In this document: positions 34,955 through 47,347 of the stretch, one piece after another
Position numbering within the stretch: position 1 is the first letter of the stretch
How the letters are laid out: each line of letters starts with the position of its first letter
NCBI GenBank assembly: GCA_020809705.1
Contig: CP085827.1
Coordinates: 6,262,001-6,326,000 of the forward strand
From: Calonectria ilicicola
Taxonomy: Eukaryota > Ascomycota > Sordariomycetes > Hypocreales > Nectriaceae
Length of the DNA: 64,000 nucleotides
Direction of reading: 5' to 3'
The notes under the pieces: generated by a model
What the model was told of the DNA's origin: nothing
Seen by the model: the letters and a program-made list of their open reading frames with translations, nothing else
The model's database searches: none
Made by a program: the position numbers and the translations under genes

Positions 34955-36514
34955 TTAGTAAGTATAAAGAAATTTGGGATTGTGCTCGCCCATCTCTTGA
35001 ATTTCCTCTTCTGGCATACCCCGTACCTTCTCATCATCTTTCCCAGAAGTCTTTCTTTGATTTTGGTGGCGGAACCAGGCCCAGAATGCGATGTAAATCA
35101 CTGCGGATGAGGCTACCAAGGTCATAGAGACGGCATGACCCTTGATAAAACGAGGACCTTCATCTGTTTTGTATAGCTACGAGTTTCATCTGGTTAGAGA
35201 ACTGATCTCGTGAATCTGAAGGTAATGACAACTTACAAATGGTGCTGGGATACCTGCAGAATTACCAATCGTCAGCTGCAACCCCGTTGCTACCGTGCGT
35301 TTACCGTATCGAGGATTATTGCTTGGGAGCCATGCTAGCGGAATTCCAACAACCACATACAATCCCATTGCCGCTAGGAAACAACCAAAATATTTCACAT
35401 TTCCAGATGCATTGCTGGTTAGAATAGCGTAGCCAGTGGCACAAACAAGACCTGCTCCGACTGCAAAGATGGCACGACGTTGCGTGCGGTCTGAGAGATA
35501 GGCCACAATGAGATAACTGATGGCACCTAGCGCATAGCAGGGGATAGTAAGTGCCTGCACCTGCGCCGTGGTCCAGTCACCGAGGCCGCGAATGATTGTT
35601 GGCAGAAAGGTCGAGTAGCCGTACAGAATCGTATCACCGCCAAATTGCCCAACGCAAAAGAGCCAAATCTTCCAGTCTTTGAGCCCTTCGTAGACATCCT
35701 TCTTGTGCATCTGATCTGAAGACTTGGTGTGGCCAATCTGCCGACGCATGCGCAGTTGAAGCAGCTCACGTTCTTCCGAAGTTAGATAGTGCGCCGTCTC
35801 TGGGCTATCAGCCAACCAGAACCAAATAGAAATCCCGAGAATTGCAGTCGGAATTCCTTCAAGAATGATGATCCATCGCCAACCTCGTAGTCCTGCAACT
35901 CCGTCCAGATAGCCAATTCCATATGCGAGCAACCCACCCATGGAGCCAGCTATCGCTGCCGACACAAAGAGATAACCTATCCGCAGGGCATATTCGCGTT
36001 TTGTGTAAAACATGGTTAAGTAAATGGCAAGACCAGGGAATAAGCCACCCTCGAGGGCACCGAGGAGAACGCGACAAGCCACGAGGCTAGCGTAGTTTTG
36101 CACGATGCCTGTCAATGTGGCCACAATGCCCCAAATAGTGGTGATGAATGCTAACCAGCGCGAAGGAGTAAACTTTTTGATCACTAGGTTGGAGGGAAGC
36201 TCAGAGAGAATATACGTGACAAAAAGCACTGAGACGGCAATCTGGTATTGGTCGCCTTCTAGACCAAGGTCTTCCTCGAGACCGTACAGGCGAGCGTTGC
36301 CGATATTGACGCGGTCCAAAAAGCTCAAGAGATACAAAAGCATTACTGGAGGAACGATCCATAAGTCCAGTTTTCGCAACAGCCTTTTTTCGGCTTCCTC
36401 GTCGATGTAGATGTCATCTTGATATTGGGGGACCTTTTCAATGTCCATCTTTGCGGGAATCGACCCACCATCGGTAGGCCCCTCAGCCTGAGGCGAGTCC
36501 GTGTTCGTAGACAT
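34955..36514 (-). CDS. MFS transporter, anion:cation symporter (Dal5/TNA1-like) family, two exons
   Basis: Exons (minus strand) are 36514-35237 and 35176-34955, giving about 499 aa. The N-terminal RKLDLWIVPPVMLLYLLSFLDRVNIGNARLYG segment is the TM1 signature of the allantoate/nicotinate permease group. It continues with SELPSNLVIKKFTPSRWL, a GALEGGLFPG helix and the FWLADSPETAHYLTSEE loop, and ends with TM12 and a charged tail (FRHQNQRKTSGKDDEKVRG). The start at 36514 was preferred over 36535 as the ATG closest to the conserved part. Substrates in this family are carboxylated compounds such as nicotinate, allantoate or pantothenate. An aromatic carboxylate would suit the catabolic genes in this window, but that is inference. 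Confidence 0.9.
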
Positions 36515-37305
36515 TATGGCGATGACCTTATGCAATAAATTTGTGAAGATGTGGAAATTTGATGTATGAGAATTGGAATTAATCGAGTGTTGAAAAAAGT
36601 TAATTAACAGGATGTGGGATCTGGAGAACTGGAGACAGTTTAAGTAAAAGAATTACCCATAACCTCCACCTCCGCTATCTGCTACCCCAGATGCGGAGAC
36701 GAACTAGAGGGAACCATATTAGCACTATCAGCCCATTAGACTGAACTAATGGTAGGCCTAATTTTTGGTAGGATCTAACGTACAGGATTGTGGGGTCTGG
36801 TGATCAAAACAATTTTCGGCATCTCGCCCACTTGCCATTCACGAAAATCCCTCGGCAATGCTGACACTGCCGATCTCTTTATCATAGCGTCGTACCACCT
36901 TCCATTTATGCGGCATGACAACAAAACCTCTCAATGTAACTCAACTGGGCCGCAAAGATTGAAGTATGTATATGAGATGCGAATCTACGACGAAACAATT
37001 TAACAAATAGGCTTTGAGCTGATTTTCATTTAGCACACCTAATCAACAAATTTAATTCACCATTCTGCCATTGACGCGATTGCAAGGTTGTCATTGTGGG
37101 CCCATTTCCAATTCTTGATTCCTCACAAATGCACATGGAATAAAACTTTACGTAATATTGATGCAATATGGTGTCCATATGTACAATTTGTGAAATAAAA
37201 GAGACCGGAAAACTATTTAAATCGTAATGCAAACCGCTTGCCGCATCTCTGGGTCGTTAACTGCTTAGTTGAATTTTCCATCATCAGTTTCCTTATCATA
37301 TCGTG
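36515..37305. other. intergenic region, no gene recognised
   Basis: It contains the transporter promoter (reading leftward) and the 3' end of the regulator gene. No other feature is seen. Confidence 0.45.
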
Positions 37306-39647
37306 CTACAACTGGTACAGAAAATGCTCCTCTAGCTCTGAAGCAAACTCCTTTAGGGTTCCGTCCTCCAAAAACAAGACATCTGGTAATGGAATGCGGC
37401 TTTCATCCAAAAAGGTTCCGATGAGAGGATTGCCCAATATATCAACGTTGCTACAATTGAGGTCTCCTCTATCCTCTATGTTATTACCACCACCATCTTG
37501 CACGTTTACTGACATTTGAAATGGCTGTGTATTAATTGGTAGTGGGTTGAGTTGCATTTCATTCGAAGAAGTTGTTAAATATTGGCTAGGAGCATCATTA
37601 CTGGGTGGCTCTGCTTCAGTTTGACTCATGGCTCGTAAATTTGCGACGCGTGACTGGATATGCGAGAGCCTTTCGCAAAAATCTACAGCTGGAACATTGC
37701 CGTCCTTCTTCATGGACCGTAAAATACTGAGAAGCGTCTCAAGCGAATCCGATGTGGCGACAGTTGGTTTCATGACGGCTGACATGATGAGAATCAGCGT
37801 AGCCGAGAAAAAGTGGTGTGCATCCCAATATCCAAAAGTTGCAAGAGACCCATCAAGGAATAAGCTCTCGGCGATGCGGCTAGAGGACTGGGCTGCGTTG
37901 ACGCAGCTGTCAGCAAGAGCGAGCGTAATGGAAGAGAAAGTTTGCTTCTGTCGTTCTGGTGACTCTTCATTCCCATCACTCTTTCTTGGTCCTAGTTGAA
38001 ATTGGGTTTTGAAAATGTAGAGAAGGACCGGGCGGGTCGTTTGGATAATGCATTGATTGTATGCAAGATGGAGACTTGCTACTGTCCGAGGTGTACTGTT
38101 TTCTCTGACGCGCATTCCAGGTGGTAGTTCATCATGCCATGCTCGAAGCTGCTTCAGGATTCCATGGACTCGATGGACACAGAGACCGCTCGTGTTTTTC
38201 GGTATTCCGTAAATGTCTGTCACTGTTGGCCTCGTGGTTAGCTAATTAAGCAACGTCAAGTGTAAAATGACTGACAAATATTTCCAATGATTCGTGCAAG
38301 CTTAATATTTGTAACGATGGGCAATGGGTCGAGAAACTCAGCCATCTCTTCTTTGGTCAACCCATCCATACTGGGAAGCTCCACGTCAATATCGTCATCT
38401 CTCAGGGTCAGAGGTTGGCCCAGCTTTGATGCAGAGAAGCGTTCGAAGAAGTATAATACCCACCAAGTGCGACGGCGACATTCGCGCTCGACTGGTGATA
38501 AAGTAGTGAGTTTGGATGCAGATCGATGCATCCCCATACTTGTAGCTAATCTCATGGCAGTTCCAATGTAGCAGAAGGCTGTTCTTACACGTCCCAAAAT
38601 GTTGGACGACCAAGCCTAGACATTAGCAAGTCAGTTATTGTTGCGGACAAAGAAAAAGCCGATGTCAGCCTTTAAATACTCACCAATAGGGTCAAAACTT
38701 CGACTTCTATTAGTGAAGGTTCCTCATATGACTCAGGCAATATGTTCACGGCTTTCATATAGTAGTCTGTTCCGGGGACCCTGTTATCGCCTACCCCCCG
38801 ACGATTTGTATAAATCTCTCCTAAGCCCATAAGTGCATAGAATTTGCAAAGCCAAATAGTTGATGGTGAGACCTCTCGTCGATAAACTGCATCGATCTCC
38901 CTCATAAACGAAACTTCAAGAAATAGTGGGTGATAATTTCCAATGAATCGGCGAGCCACATTTAGGAGAAGTTTCGCCTGCATCCTCTCTGGCAAATCGG
39001 TTTTTGGATTGACCAATACATGAGGATCCGAATTCACGCGATAGTAATTGGAAAATCCAGCCGTAGATGGTGTATAATTATCATCAAGGCACTGGAGGAG
39101 CCTGTTACTAAAGGCAGCGCAAGATGCTTCTCCAATGAATCCTGGCTCTGACACTGGACCATGGATGACGTTTTCAGGTTGCCCATCGAATAGAGGATTT
39201 AGCATGTTGCTCTCTTCCGGCGATAGTGACGGGCCATTGTTATTATTTGTCTCCCCTGGACTGTCAGAGATGTTTTGGCTCTCTGGGGTCAGATTCTGAG
39301 TAGCTCTCTGTAAACGTTTGCTGTCTGCTTCAAGTTTTCTGAGGTAGCTTCAAGTGCGAGAAGAACATTAGCAAGACTGGAGTAAAACCTGTGGGCCTCG
39401 GACAAACCTCTCCGTGATGGTAATCTTGCGCTCTTTTGCAGGGAATTGGCAGTCACCAGCTTCGTTGGAGGCGACGCATGACCGACATGGAGGGCTCCCC
39501 GAGCACTTAATTTTATGTAAATGACACCTATGACAACTGAACAAGCATTTTAGAGCATGTTTTGGAAGGAAAAGAACGACGCGCTTGTGGGGGAATCACG
39601 CACGCTGCTAAAAGCCTTCTTGGGCGTCGAGTGTTCTGAGCACTCAT
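37306..39647 (-). CDS. Zn2Cys6 transcription factor with fungal-specific TF domain (five exons)
   Basis: Exons (minus strand) are 39647-39604, 39536-39408, 39347-38684, 38615-38276 and 38222-37306, giving about 697 aa. The zinc cluster is formed across the first intron: ACHRCHLHKIKCSGSPPCRSC...C, spacing C-x2-C-x6-C-x5-C-x2-C-x8-C. A short coiled linker (SYLRKLEADSKRLQR) follows. The middle homology domain includes IGTAMRLATSMGMHRS, ECRRRTWWVLYFFERFSASKLGQPL and NQCIIQTTRPVLL. Its ATG is 948 bp from, and divergent to, the 5-oxoprolinase-like gene, so that gene is a plausible target. All junctions keep frame and have GT-AG ends. Confidence 0.9.
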
Positions 39648-40595
39648 GTTGATGTGGAGAAGATGAATAAGGTCTTAGGATTATTTCCAATGCCTGGGTG
39701 AGGTGAACCCGGGGTTTGAATGAGCGACAGGTGTGTTGGCACCGTTAATCTTGACGGAGCCCCAATCTTGCCTATGGAGATTCTAATCTGGGGAGATGAC
39801 AACGTCTGGAACCAGTGCTGGTGGGGAACACGATAACGAGGCGGGTACTTCTGACTCTAGCACATTCTCGTTTAATTGATGGTGACATTGAGCTAGTATG
39901 CTTTGTACTGATTGACGAGCCCCACATCAAGTGTCCATTTTTGCAGATATCGGCCAGGCGTTCACCAGGCTAAAAGTGGGTGTCATTGACCCTGCGGCTT
40001 ACTGCGCCCTCTCCCGGTGGATGAGAGATTGCCGATGAGGGACGGAGCGTGGCATTGGATGCTCTGATGGTGATGTATTGCAACTGCGACTGGGATAATG
40101 GAGGGTGCAATTCAGCCCCGGACTGAGGGATTACATCCGCCAATCAAAATCGTGGAAACGCCACCATCTGACGAATGAGAACTTGCGGGGCTAGTTGCGA
40201 GGTCGGCAAATTGCAACTTGCCGATCGGCAGAAATGGCTTGGCCGCACGGTAACTTCTCTGTTACCGGCCATGGGATTGATGGAACAACCGAACGGCGTC
40301 GAGTGCAGTCGCTGTGAATGGAATTTTGTGATGCCGATTTAGTCTTTACAAATTCCTTTCAATCTAGATGCTTACAAAGAATAAATAAGACAAGAAATAC
40401 GCCAACCCTGGCCCGTATCCAGATTTCTCCAGCTATTCTCCATCCGTTCTTCTTGCCATTGCTTCAGGGCATTATCAGAAAACTCATTTATTAAGATTCC
40501 CAAATTCCCAGTTATAAAAGATAGGTCCTTTCAATCCCGTTTAGTATTTATTTATTTCGCCACTAGGTGATATCTCTTCACCCTCAACCTAAAAT
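39648..40595. promoter_or_regulatory. divergent intergenic region between regulator and 5-oxoprolinase-like gene
   Basis: The two genes are transcribed away from each other from this 948 bp region. No coding frame is convincing. Shared regulation is inferred from the layout. Confidence 0.45.
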
Positions 40596-43500
40596 ATGGC
40601 ATCCCGAGGTATCCGCATCGCCATCGATCGTGGCGGCACTTTCACAGATGCTTGGGCAGATGTACCAGGGCGAAAAGAACACATCGTGTTCAAAGTTCTC
40701 TCTATATGCCCCGGGGAGTACGATGATGCACCAGCGGAGTGTATCCGTCAAATTCTGGAGATTGCAACAAACACGTCAATACCCAGAGGTTCCTTGCTCG
40801 ATTTGGAGCCAATCGAGTCCATCCGCATGGGTACAACAGTTGCAACGAATGCCTTGCTAGAGCGTAAAGGAGATCGCGTAGCATTTTTGACTACTAAGGG
40901 CTTTCGAGATATCCTACTTATCGGAAATCAGACAAGACCCGACCTTTTTGACCTCTCCGTGAGGCGATTGGAACAACTTTATGAGACGGTGGTCGAAGTT
41001 GATGAACGAGTCACTATTGAGGGCTTTAGCGAAGATCCAGAGCCCGAGAAGTTTGATATCACATCTGACACGGCCCTTGTCGTGGGTTTGACGGGGGAGG
41101 TAGTCAGAATTCTGAAGAGACCTGACCTCGAGATTGTTCGAGCCAACCTCGAGACCCTCAAAACCGAAGGCTTTGAAAATATAGCTATTGGATTCATGCA
41201 CTCATACACATATCCTGATCATGAATCTCAGGTGAAGGAACTTGCCGAAGAGATGGGATTCAAGGTATCCGCCTCTTCTGTGCTTCAGTCCATGGCAAAA
41301 TTTGTGCCCCGCAGCCAGTCAGCTGTGGCAGATGCTTATCTCACTCCCATGACATACGCATATCTGGAGAGCTTCCGGAAAGGATTCAAGGGTCACTTGG
41401 AGGACGAGAGTGCGAATAAACTCCTCATATGCCAGTCAGACGGAGGATTAACCAGTTGGACAAAATTTACTGGCTTGAGGGGAGTGCTGAGCGGACCTGC
41501 AGGCGGAGTGGTAGGCTTGTCTAGAACATGTTACGATTCCACCGATGGAACACCAGTCTTGGGCTTCGATATGGCAAGTTCATTTAGTTAAATCATTTGG
41601 TGAACGAAACCGATCTAACGAATAATACAGGGCGGTACTAGCACAGACGTAGCAAGATATGCAGGAGCCCTCGAGCACATTTTCGAGAGCACTTTGGCAG
41701 AAGTCACCATTCAGACCCCTCAGCTGGACATCAACACAGTCGCTGCTGGCGGCGGTTCCATACTCACATGGGAAAATGGGCTCTTGAAAGTAGGTCCCAG
41801 CAGCGCCGGCGCTAATCCAGGCCCAGCATGCTACGGCAAAGGAGGTCCATTGACGGTCACGGATGCCAACTTTCTCCTGGGTAGAATCGTCCCTGATTTC
41901 TTCCCTCGAAAGCTGGATCTCCAAATTGTTAAAGAGAAATTTTCCTCTCTTACTGATATCGTCAACATGGAGAAGGAGAGTGGAGGCGAACCTTTCACAC
42001 CAGAGACACTCGCTTTAGGCTTCTTATCCATTGCCAACGCAACCATGACAAGACCTATTCGGACACTTAGTGAGGGTCGTGGATATGGAGCCTCTAGTCA
42101 TAATTTGGGCTGTTTTGGTGGTGCGGGAGGACAGCACGCCGTATTTATAGCACGAGATCTCGGTATCAAGAGAGCCGTTATTCCTCGTTACTCCAGTATC
42201 CTGTCAGCATATGGTATGGCTTTGGCTGATGTTGTGGTCGAAAACCAGGAGCCTGTCGCACTCACCTTTTCACAAGGAGCTATTAGTGAACTGGAGACCC
42301 GCCTTGAATCGCTTTCATCGCGGGGGGCCCGAGACCTCGAGGCTCAGGGATTTGATCAAGGCTCCATTCAACACGAATCTTTTCTAAACATGAGATACCA
42401 GGGTAGCGATACGGCTTTGATGATACCTCGACCGACAAATATCGCAGACTTTGGTACTTCATTCACCGAGAGACATACTCAAGAGTTTGGATTCTCTCAG
42501 AGCCGCGACATCTTAATCGACGATATCCGTGTCAGGAGTGTTGGTCAATCCCGTGTTATGAATCTCTCTAATCCATTTGAAGAGTTGAAGAACTACCCGG
42601 CTGATAATTCTGCGACCATTCAATCGCCCAAATTCCGACGTCCCATTTTCTTCGAAAAGCTTGGATGGACCAACACAAACGTCTTTCAGCTTGACACTCT
42701 CAGCCCAGGCGTTCACATTGTGGGTCCTGCGATGATCATTGATAAGACGCAAACTATTGTTGTTGATCAAGAGAGCAAGGCGATTATTCTTCCCGAGCAC
42801 GTTGTTCTCGAAATTAGCAAAGCCGAGCAGCAGAATGTTACTACAGACACCGTTGACCCAGTCCAGCTGAGTGTCTTTGGGCACAGGTTCATGACAGTAG
42901 CTGAACAGATGGGACACACAATGGAAAAGACTTCTATTTCAGTCAACATTAAGGAGCGATTGGATTACTCATGCGCCATATTTTCTGCCGACGGTGGTTT
43001 GGTCGCCAATGCACCCCATGTTCCAAGTCATCTTGGTTCGATGAGCAGTGCTATCGCCTACCAGGCCCAGAAGTACAAGGCCGGCGATCTAAAACCAGGT
43101 GATGTTATCATTAGTAACCACCCCCGAGCTGGTGGAACACATTTACCAGACATCACCACGATCACCCCTGTGTTTGACGACGAAGAGAATCCCAAAGAAA
43201 TAATATTCTTCGTTGCGAATCGCGGCCACCATGCTGATATTGGAGGCATTGTACCTGGTTCCATGCCTCCAAACTCGACCGAACTATGGCAAGAAGGTGC
43301 CGCGATCGAGTCATTTAAGATGATCAAAGAAGGTGTCTTTGATGAACCAGGACTCATCCGTCATCTTTACGACATTCCGGGATCTTACCCAGGATGCAGC
43401 GGCACACGCACTCTGAATGAGAATATTGCAGACCTGAAAGCAGCTGTTGCCTCAAACAAGAAAGGTATTGAGTTGATTCGAAGCCTTATTAAGGAATTCA

Positions 43501-44660
43501 GTTGGCCTGTTGTCCAGTTATATATGCACGCAATTCAAGACAACGCAGCTCAGTCAGTGCGTGAGCTATTGAAATCTTTTGCTTTCAAGTCTGCAAGCGG
43601 AGTTCTTGAAGCCACGGAGTACAATGATGATGGCATTCCTTTTAAACTGAAAGTGACTATTGACAAAGATTCTGGTGAAGCTGTGTTCGACTTTACCGGA
43701 ACTGGTCCCGAGCATTCAGGCAACCTCAATGCTCCCCCAACTTGCACATATTCGGTAATCATGGTCAGTGATACCTGATGCTCATCAAGGTGTAACTAAT
43801 CAGCTAACCGCCAAATTTAGTACTGTCTCCGTTCAATGATCTCGGCCGATATTCCCCTCAACCAAGGCTGCCTACGACCAATCAAAGTTATATGCCCTGA
43901 GAACACCATCTTGTCACCTTCAACAACAGCAGCCACGGTTGGGTGTACCACCGAGACTTCACAAAAGGTTGCTGATCTAGTGCTACGAGCATTCAACGCA
44001 GCCGCAGCGTCCCAAGGTACCATGAATAACCTTAGTTTTGGTTGTGGAGGCACCGACCCTGTTACTGGCAAAATAACCAAGGGATTCGGCTACTACGAGA
44101 CAATCTGTGGAGGGGCTGGGGCTGGTCCTGGCTGGCATGGAGCAAGCGCAGTCCACACCCACATGACAAACACCCGCATTACTGATCCGGAGATTTTGGA
44201 GAAAAGATACCCTGTCATTCTACACGAATTCTCTATCCGAAGGGGAAGTGGCGGAGCGGGTATGTACCGGGGAGGTGATGGATGCGTACGAGACATGGAG
44301 TTTCGCGTGCCCTTGCAGGTTTCCGTTCTGACCGATCGACGAGTTACGGCACCATACGGTCTCGAGGGCGGAGAGGATGGACAGCGTGGCCAGAATATTT
44401 GGGTTCGTAGAGACCCTGTTACGGGGATGTCGAGGCAAACTTCCTTGGGACCGCGAAAGACCACTCTGTTTGGGGCTGGCGATCGTGTAATACTCTACAC
44501 TCCTGGAGGCGGAGGCTATGGTTCTGCTGCATCCGTGCCAAACTCAAAGCTGTCAACACCACTGGAAGCAGATGTTGAGTACAAGAAGGATAGAGATTCA
44601 AGATCACTAATGACGAATGGGTCTCTTGGTGTCAGGCATAGCATTGCCACAGGGAATTAG
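40596..44660 (+). CDS. 5-oxoprolinase / hydantoinase A-B fusion (three exons, one GC-AG intron)
   Basis: Exons are 40596-41573, 41631-43763 and 43821-44660, giving about 1316 aa, the size of eukaryotic ATP-dependent 5-oxoprolinases. The N-terminal HyuA half shows IAIDRGGTFTDAWAD, MGTTVATNALLERKG, LSGPAGGVVG and FDMGGTSTDV; the last motif forms only after removal of a GC-AG intron (ATG|GCAAGT). The C-terminal HyuB half shows RLDYSCAIF, NHPRAGGTHLPDI, RGHHADIGG, IPLNQGCL and TPGGGGYGS. The reaction of characterised members is ATP-driven opening of 5-oxoproline to glutamate. Several fungal paralogues probably act on other cyclic amides, so the substrate is uncertain. Confidence 0.92.
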
Positions 44661-45035
44661 TTGTATTATGTTAGCATGAATAGAACTTTTGATTAGGAGA
44701 CAGCAATGATACGATCCATGAAAGAGGTCTTGCGGGATAGATATTCGGCCAAAGATATCCATGCAAGCCATTTGCGACAACCTTGTAGTAAATGTCGGGT
44801 CGTCCGAAATGCTGGCCGGCCATGGATCGGCTTTCTCGGGTTGTGGGTCATGCGGTTGCGGTTTGGGAACTAGTGCCTCGACTGATCTGGGCTCTAGTAT
44901 GACATAGCAACGCAACTCTACTTTCACTACTTTCACTGAACTATAAATTTCGAAAGTGGTGATCTTGTAATCATCGTCAATACCTGCCTCTTAGTCTGCC
45001 CAAAAGGCTGATTTCTGAGTTTCACCGGTAAGACC
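44661..45035. other. short intergenic region
   Basis: No feature is seen beyond the 3' end of the 5-oxoprolinase gene and the former promoter of the decayed regulator. Confidence 0.45.
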
Positions 45036-47347
45036 ATGTCAATGTCTTCTTCATCGACCAACCGCCGACAAGCGACAAGGACAAAACGGTTCACTGGTTG
45101 TTGGACGTGTCGGTCTCGCCGAGTTCGATGTGACGAGGGTCGTCCAGGCTGTACTCAATGCGCCTCAAAATCTATACCTTGTGGGGGTTATGAAGCACGC
45201 TTACTGTGGATGTCTCTGTAGACGAGTAGTGGGACCAAGAAAGCACAAAAGGTTTCATTAGCGACTCAAAGCAGAAGGCTACTGCTAGGTGAGTTCGCCT
45301 CTGATAAAGATATCAAACTATTGACATTTTTGTCAGAAAAATCATGTATTTCAGTACAGGTAGCTCAAATTGACTTCGAGCATGAAAAGATTGAATCAAT
45401 CACAGACAAAAACGGTTATTCTTCAACAGCGACATTTATCTCGGGTCCTTTTGGAGTCTTTTTATGCCCTACTCCCACTCCCCAGCCAAGATTACACTTT
45501 CAAACCTTGCCTAGATTTCTCGATGGACAAGCAACCTCTTCAACAGCGCTATACAGGGAATTTCCTGGAGGATTAGATTCTCCAAAGTTGCGACTCGAAA
45601 ATGAAGATTTGTCGTAGCGCGATAAATCAGTCAACGGAGATAATAATTCCAATAGTTTGCAACTTCATCATCACTCAGATATTCCGCTCAATGAGCCATC
45701 TTCCATCCATCGGGTGGGACAGGAGAGCTTCGGAGAGAGAAGTATCGGTACCAATGGCCGGCAAGAAGAACAAAGACCCAATATCAGACTACTAGACATT
45801 TGCTTACCATCCCTGCCTCAAGTATGCCAACATTTGTTACGTTACTACACACAAAGGGTAGTCGAAGTATTTTGCGTTACCGGAAATTCCAACCACTCAT
45901 TACGCTCAGTATATGTTCCAAAAGTTTTGCAGACTGCCGCAGAGCTTGCAGTGTGATACGGAAATGGTGTCAACACATATGGAACCCTGTAAGTGTGTGC
46001 CTTAGGCACCCTTGGAAGGCATATATAAGCCCGTTACTAGGGTAGATAGAGAAGAAGACATTAACCTTCCTACTACATATCATTAAGACCCCTACTGTTC
46101 TAATCCTACCGTATCACAGTGACAGGAAGTGTGGGCCTGATTCGCCATTCTCTACTTAATTCAGTTTTATCCATAAGCGCATTCATGCTAGCAAACCATC
46201 TTCGAAGCCAAGACTCCGCTCTTGAATCGAAGAAATGGAGATTTATTGCCATCAATCTACGCTAACAAGCTACAAAGATTCTCAAAGAAGCCGTGGCTAG
46301 TCAGTTTTCAGGTGTAGGGAAATCAAAACCCAAATACAAAGACTTTCTTGCCGCAATGTTGTCAATGGTGATGATTGATGTAAATATATCAGACCGTTCG
46401 AATACTCATAAATAAACTAAATGAGGCTTAGGTGTTATCTGGAGATGCGGCATCCTGTACAGCTCACCTGGGAGGTTGCAAACAACTGATTCAGGTCTTC
46501 TGTAGGCTGAAACATTCGTTTTCTCGTAAAGCCCAGGCACTGAATAGAACTTACTTTTACCTCCGAATCATACACGACAGCACAAAGCAGGTTCCAGAGA
46601 GTCATTCGAATCACACCTTCTTCGACCCTTCTTCAATACCACCTTCGCTATCCTCTAGTAGAGATACTTCTACTCTTGCTCATACATTTCGTTTAATGTC
46701 AACAGTTGATGCATGCTCCTCACTGTATGGAGATAAAAGTATATTTGAGCTTACCTACGGCATCCCGGAAAGCCTTTTCCTTCTGTTAAATAGAACAACC
46801 GTGGCAATCAGAATCCGGGAACAAGACCTATATCCTGAGCTGGAACCGAGTTTCTCCGTTCTCAGTTCGTTATACGATGACCTTGAGGCTAACATTATTG
46901 ATTGGCCTAAGGACTCTGAAACAATGCGATGCATGGAATTTTGCAATGATGAAAGAGGCAAGAAACTCCTTCAACACCAGATTTCAGCTTTTTACAACTC
47001 TCTGGTTATCTACTTTTCATATGGCGTGAGAAAAAAAGTCTTACCATTTCCTCAAAACCTACGTCAAAAATGTACTGAATGATCTGGAGGGGGTTGAAGA
47101 AGCATCCAACATCATTTCCTGGCCCTTGTTATGGCCAATATTCATTACGTCTTCAGTAGTTCTTGACACTGACCTCCAAAATCGACTTTCAGCATTTTTT
47201 GAAAAGATTGAAACTCACGGATTTCATGCAGTTAGAGCAGGACAGGATGTTATCAACGAAATATGGCAGAGATGGCAGAATGAGCGGGTACATTATAATT
47301 GGCGGTCGCTGGTCAGGGAAAAAGATATCACATTGATGCTTACTTGA
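45036..47347 (+). pseudogene. decayed Zn2Cys6 transcription factor
   Basis: The start is intact: a zinc cluster (TGCWTCRSRRVRC...CTQC...C, spacing x2-x6-x6-x2-x6) ends CGGYEARLLW, typical of one regulator subfamily. The frame then stops at TAG 45219-45221. Homology resumes with FGVFLCPTPTPQPRL and a TF-domain C-terminal half (KYKDFLAAMLSMVMIDV, SCTAHLGGCKQLI, FSRKAQALNRTYFYLRIIHDST). Further stops interrupt it at TAG 45615-45617, TGA 45954-45956 and TAA 46263-46265. A frameshift lies near 47025-47050, before HFLKTYVKNVLNDL. All four stops could arise by a single C-to-T change. It was probably once a full-length regulator next to the 5-oxoprolinase gene. Confidence 0.85.
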
